64,000 nucleotides of DNA from Pseudogemmobacter humi (lineage in GTDB: Bacteria; Pseudomonadota; Alphaproteobacteria; Rhodobacterales; Rhodobacteraceae). The translations under genes and the position numbers were made by a program. This document shows positions 60,903-64,000 of the stretch, piece after piece (the first letter of the stretch is position 1; every line of letters starts with the position of its first letter). The notes beneath the pieces were generated by a model. That model was not told where the DNA came from and did not search any database. It was given only the letters and a program-made list of their open reading frames with translations. The stretch spans positions 1-64,000 of the forward strand of contig NZ_UXAW01000088.1 of NCBI RefSeq assembly GCF_900609055.1. Reading direction: 5' to 3'.

Positions 60903-61649
60903 TCAGCCCGCCTTGCGCAGACCAAGGACCGCCGCCGCCAGGGCGCGCATCGGCGCGGCGGGGGCAAGGCCGGTGGTTCCGTGCAGATAGTCGAGGCCGA
61001 TCCGCGCGGCGTAGAAAACCTCGGCGCGCTGCCGCGCCTGCGGCTCGGACAGCCCCGCAGCCTGCAACAAGGCCGAAAGGCCGCCAAGGCGGTGACGGTC
61101 CACGCGCTCCACCGCGGCGCGGGCGCGCGGATCGCTTGCCGCCCGCTCGCGCAGGGCGGTCTCGATGGCGGCGGCGGGGGCGCCTTCCCCCTCATCGGCC
61201 AGTTCGGCCAGACGGGCGCGCGCCGCCTCGCGCGTGGCAGAGGAGGAACCGTCCGGCGGGAGAGTGGGCAGTTCGGCCGCCAGGGGGCCGAGCGCCAGCC
61301 GCTCCCACAGATCGAACATGGCCTGAAGAAGCTCGTCCAGATCACTGAAATAAAGGAAGAAACCTGCTTCCGACCCACTAAGGCGCGCCGCGATCCGGGC
61401 GGGGGACAGCGCCGACCAGCCTTCTTCGGCCAGAAGGTCGAACCCCGCGACGATCCAGTCTGCGCGGTCACAGCCAGAGGTTACCGCAGGCGAAAGATCG
61501 GCCCCGCCAGCCGCCATGATCTCAGCCGCAGGCTCGGCCCCCGCTACGCCCGCCGCCTCCGGCACTGCTGCGGCCCCTTGCGCGACCAGCGGTGCAGAGC
61601 AGTCGATCCGGTCCTCGGGCCTGAGCATCAGAATCGTCACGGGCATCAT
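60903..61649 (-). CDS. TetR/AcrR family transcriptional regulator
   Basis: About 248 residues. The N-terminal 60 are Ala/Pro-rich without homology. HTH at about 62-105 (GFDLLAEEGWSALSPARIAA, RLSGSEAGFFLYFSDLDELL) with the TetR recognition-helix pattern, then a helical ligand domain with LGGLSALLQAAGLSEPQARQ. ATGs at 61649, 61646 and 61628 are possible; start uncertain. No operon partner; targets unknown. Confidence 0.8.
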   Translation of the reverse strand: MMPVTILMLRPEDRIDCSAPLVAQGAAAVPEAAGVAGAEPAAEIMAAGGADLSPAVTSGCDRADWIVAGFDLLAEEGWSALSPARIAARLSGSEAGFFLYFSDLDELLQAMFDLWERLALGPLAAELPTLPPDGSSSATREAARARLAELADEGEGAPAAAIETALRERAASDPRARAAVERVDRHRLGGLSALLQAAGLSEPQARQRAEVFYAARIGLDYLHGTTGLAPAAPMRALAAAVLGLRKAG

Positions 61650-61839
61650 CCTTTCGCCATCCGCTTCGGCCAGATTGCCGCCGGATGGTTAAGAAACCCC
61701 TGCCGAAACCCGGCCCGGCCAGCGGTTGCGACGGATTTCCGGCCCGGAGCAGGCCCGCGCCGCCCTCGTTCTTATCTGTCGACGCAACCCTCGTCGCATC
61801 CGCCCGGAAGGCGGCTGCGAGCCCCGGAGGCACGCAGGA

Positions 61840-62169
61840 TCAGAGATCGCTGTAGCGCGCGACCAGCGCCGTGCCGCCCTTCAGCGGCGTGAAGCGCAGG
61901 TCGATGCCGCTGGCCTCCAGCGTGTAGCAGCGCGCCTCGGCGCCGGGCCAGATCAGGCACAAAGTCTCATCGCCGACCTGCCAGCGGCCCCAGACTCCGC
62001 CCTCCAGCACCCGGCCGTCGGCAAAGAAGCCCCAGGTCGTGCCGTCCGGAAAAGCCATGCTGCGCGCCGCCAGCGCGGGGGCGATCGCCTCGTCGGACAG
62101 GCCGTGCCAGGCCTCGCCCGCCAGCGCGGGCAGCGCGAGAACCGCCAGAAGCATCGCCAGTTTCCGCAT
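61840..62169 (-). CDS. Small secreted protein of unknown function
   Basis: 109 residues: signal peptide MRKLAMLLAVLALPALAGEA, then a compact domain with FPDGTTWGFFADGRVLEGGV, WGRWQVGDETLCLIWPGAEA and RCYTLEASGIDLRF. Two Cys could form a disulfide. The W-G-R/W-x-x-x-x-D...C pattern recalls small periplasmic beta-barrel proteins, but no family was identified. ATG 62169 with AAGGAGAG upstream. Divergent from purB. Confidence 0.72.
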   Translation of the reverse strand: MRKLAMLLAVLALPALAGEAWHGLSDEAIAPALAARSMAFPDGTTWGFFADGRVLEGGVWGRWQVGDETLCLIWPGAEARCYTLEASGIDLRFTPLKGGTALVARYSDL

Positions 62170-62253
62170 CGCTCTCTCCTTGCCCGACCGCTTGCACCTT
62201 CGCCGCCCGGTCTTTAAGGGAACCCCATCCCCGCCGCCAGTCAGAGGTCCGTG

Positions 62254-63558
62254 ATGATCCCGCGTTATTCCCGCCCGGAAATGGTTTCGATCTGGTCGCC
62301 CGAGACCCGCTTCCGCATCTGGTATGAGATCGAGGCCCATGCCTGCGACGCCCAGGCCGATCTCGGCGTGATCCCGAAGGAGAACGCGGCCGCCGTCTGG
62401 AAGGCGAAGGACGCGAGCTTCGACGTGGCCCGGATCGACGAGATCGAGGCGGTGACCAAACATGACGTGATCGCCTTCCTCACCCATCTGGCCGAGATCA
62501 TCGGCAATGACGAGGCGCGTTTCGTCCACCAGGGCATGACCTCCTCGGACGTGCTCGACACCACGCTGAACATCCAGCTGGTGCGCGCCTCGGACCTGCT
62601 GCTCGCCGCGATGGACCGGGTGCTGGCCGCCCTGAAGGCCCGCGCGTATGAGCATAAGGATACGGTGCGGATCGGCCGCTCGCACGGTATCCACGCCGAG
62701 CCGACCACCATGGGCCTGACCTTCGCCCGCTTCTACGCCGAGATGGCACGCGGCCGCGCCCGCCTGATCGCCGCGCGCGAGGAAATCCGCACCGGCGCGA
62801 TCTCGGGCGCGGTCGGCACCTTCGCCAATATCGACCCGCGGGTCGAGGAATATGTCTGCGAGAAACTCGGTCTGGTGCCGGAGCCGATCTCGACCCAGGT
62901 GATCCCGCGCGACCGTCACGCGATGTTCTTCGCCACGCTCGGCGTGATCGCCTCCTCGATCGAGAACATCGCCATCGAGATCCGCCACATGCAGCGCACC
63001 GAGGTGCTGGAGGCCGAGGAATATTTCTCGCCCGGCCAGAAGGGCTCGTCGGCGATGCCGCATAAAAGGAACCCGGTGCTGACCGAGAACCTGACCGGCC
63101 TTGCGCGCCTCGTGCGGATGGCGGTGGTGCCGGCGCTGGAAAACGTGGCGCTCTGGCATGAGCGCGACATCTCGCATTCGAGCGTGGAGCGCGCCATCGG
63201 CCCCGATGCCACCGTGACGCTGGATTTCGCGCTGCACCGGCTGGCGAGCGTGGTCGAGAAACTGGTGGTCTACCCCGAGAACATGCTGAAGAACATGAAC
63301 AAGTTCAAAGGCCTGGTGATGAGCCAGCGCGTGCTGCTGGCGCTGACCCAGGCCGGAGTGTCGCGCGAGGATTCCTATCGCCTCGTGCAACGGAACGCGA
63401 TGAAGGTCTGGGAACAGGGCGCGGATTTCAAGACCGAGCTGCTTTCCGACCCCGAGGTGACGAAAGCCCTGTCCCCCGCCGAGATCGAGGAGAAATTCGA
63501 CCTCGGCTACCATACCAAACACGTCGACACGATCTTCGCCCGCGTGTTCGGCGCCTGA
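62254..63558 (+). CDS. purB: Adenylosuccinate lyase
   Basis: Cleaves SAICAR and adenylosuccinate in purine synthesis. 434 residues of the fumarase/aspartase superfamily: IPRYSRPEMVSIWSPETRFR, TKHDVIAFLTHLAEIIGN, MTSSDVLDTTLNIQL, GRSHGIHAEPTTMGLTFA (His), and the signature GSSAMPHKRNPVLTENLTG. ATG 62254 directly follows an in-frame GTG at 62251. Second purine gene in the window; purL is 54 kb away. Confidence 0.97.
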   Translation: MIPRYSRPEMVSIWSPETRFRIWYEIEAHACDAQADLGVIPKENAAAVWKAKDASFDVARIDEIEAVTKHDVIAFLTHLAEIIGNDEARFVHQGMTSSDVLDTTLNIQLVRASDLLLAAMDRVLAALKARAYEHKDTVRIGRSHGIHAEPTTMGLTFARFYAEMARGRARLIAAREEIRTGAISGAVGTFANIDPRVEEYVCEKLGLVPEPISTQVIPRDRHAMFFATLGVIASSIENIAIEIRHMQRTEVLEAEEYFSPGQKGSSAMPHKRNPVLTENLTGLARLVRMAVVPALENVALWHERDISHSSVERAIGPDATVTLDFALHRLASVVEKLVVYPENMLKNMNKFKGLVMSQRVLLALTQAGVSREDSYRLVQRNAMKVWEQGADFKTELLSDPEVTKALSPAEIEEKFDLGYHTKHVDTIFARVFGA

Positions 63559-63656
63559 GCGCGGCATTCTCCGGCCCGGGCAGAAAACCCTGGGCCGCAG
63601 AGGGAAATCATGAGACCCTTGTTTCGGCCGTTCAGGCCGGAACAGGAGGACGAAAG

Positions 63657-63833
63657 ATGACGGATCGTTTGCGCATGGCAACGCTTCTCGCCGTGCTTCC
63701 CCTGATGCTCGGGGCCACCGCCGCCCCGGCCCGCGATTGCCAGTTCGGCAAGGGCACTTCGGCCTCGGCCTGCGCCGAGGGCTCGGTCTGGGATGCAGGC
63801 CAGGGCCGCTGCGTGGCGAAACCGACGAGCTGA
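63657..63833 (+). CDS. Small secreted Cys-containing peptide
   Basis: 58 residues beginning MTDRLRMATLLAVLPLMLGA: a signal peptide with cleavage near APA-RD, leaving about 33 residues with three Cys (RDCQFG, SACAEG, GRCVAK). AGGAGGACGAAAG precedes the ATG. No family recognised; 98 bp downstream of purB and possibly cotranscribed. The spacing C-x13-C-x13-C or so suggests a disulfide plus one free thiol. Confidence 0.6.
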   Translation: MTDRLRMATLLAVLPLMLGATAAPARDCQFGKGTSASACAEGSVWDAGQGRCVAKPTS

Positions 63834-63921
63834 GATTTTTTCGCTTCTGCCCGCGCGCGGAAAGCTCCGGTTAACCCGGATGCGCCCAGACTGGCGCGAG
63901 AGGCAGAAGTCGGAGATTCCC

Positions 63922-64000
63922 ATGGCTCAGAGCTTGCCGCTGGCGCGGATCGCGCCGGCGCAAAGGATGGTTGCCGCCGCGCCCGGCGGTGTGCGCCGGA
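63922..64000 (+). CDS. Start of a gene cut by the window end
   Basis: 26 codons (MAQSLPLARIAPAQRMVAAA) with GGAG about 8 bp upstream of the ATG. Too short to identify. The open frame continues past the end. Confidence 0.4.
   Translation, partial: MAQSLPLARIAPAQRMVAAAPGGVRR

Overview
The window is a high-GC alphaproteobacterial chromosome segment, almost certainly from the Rhodobacterales (Rhodobacter/Paracoccus-like family Rhodobacteraceae). Four things point there: a complete RcGTA-type gene transfer agent (GTA) structural cluster sitting between mltG and cysE, a PDH operon whose E1-beta carries its own lipoyl domain, paired zapA and coiled-coil genes, and a dispersed family of short GC-rich intergenic repeats with an AAATAYCCYGGGGG core. 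There is no rRNA, IS element, integrase or CRISPR array. One tRNA (Leu, anticodon UAG) is present.

Layout. 0-14.9 kb: housekeeping genes (EcsC-like protein, lytic transglycosylase, TrmJ-type methyltransferase, ThiE-like protein, murI, a VtlR/LsrB-like LysR regulator followed by a putative AbcR-like sRNA, purL, GNAT, BolA-Grx4 pair, MliC-like/zapA/zauP-like operon, transketolase, DUF488, anmK). 14.9-20.8 kb: tyrS, two cyclophilins, pgk, class I fructose-bisphosphate aldolase, ftsB-like gene. 20.8-25.4 kb: pdhABC operon behind a good promoter with a palindromic operator candidate. 25.5-28.6 kb: a lipid-headgroup cassette (CDP-alcohol phosphotransferase, CdsA-like, PlsC-like) downstream of cysE. 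28.7-42.65 kb: the GTA cluster, all on the minus strand, with g1 to g15 intact, including g3.5 and g10.1. 42.8-47.9 kb: mltG, fabF, acpP, fabG, fabD. 48-54.6 kb: cytochrome b561-YceI fusion, a second YceI protein, rpsF-rpsR-rplI, a DMT transporter, trigger factor, tRNA-Leu. 54.9-64 kb: degenerate Hint-domain protein, nnrD/E, glnB-glnA, HODM-like (DUF3445) protein, TetR regulator, two small secreted proteins and purB.

How it works together. Most genes are core metabolism (glycolysis and the entry to the TCA cycle, purines, fatty acids, cell wall, division, ribosome, nitrogen assimilation). The accessory system is the GTA, a domesticated siphophage-like particle that packages host DNA. Its upstream region is unusual: three helically phased 11-bp direct repeats, a TTGACC-N17-TAGAAC promoter with a palindrome in the spacer, then a canonical intrinsic-terminator hairpin inside the 5' leader before g1. 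This suggests activator control plus attenuation or antitermination.

Other notable signals are a LysR box (T-N11-A dyad) in front of a two-hairpin sRNA with an exposed CACCUCCCU stretch, just downstream of the LysR gene; a family of tandem long palindromes at gene ends whose arms differ between copies while remaining palindromic; a 161-bp direct repeat (3 mismatches by eye) flanking acpP-fabG-fabD-b561; and one dispersed repeat that has become coding sequence inside nnrE. All assignments come from reading the sequence. No database search was run.
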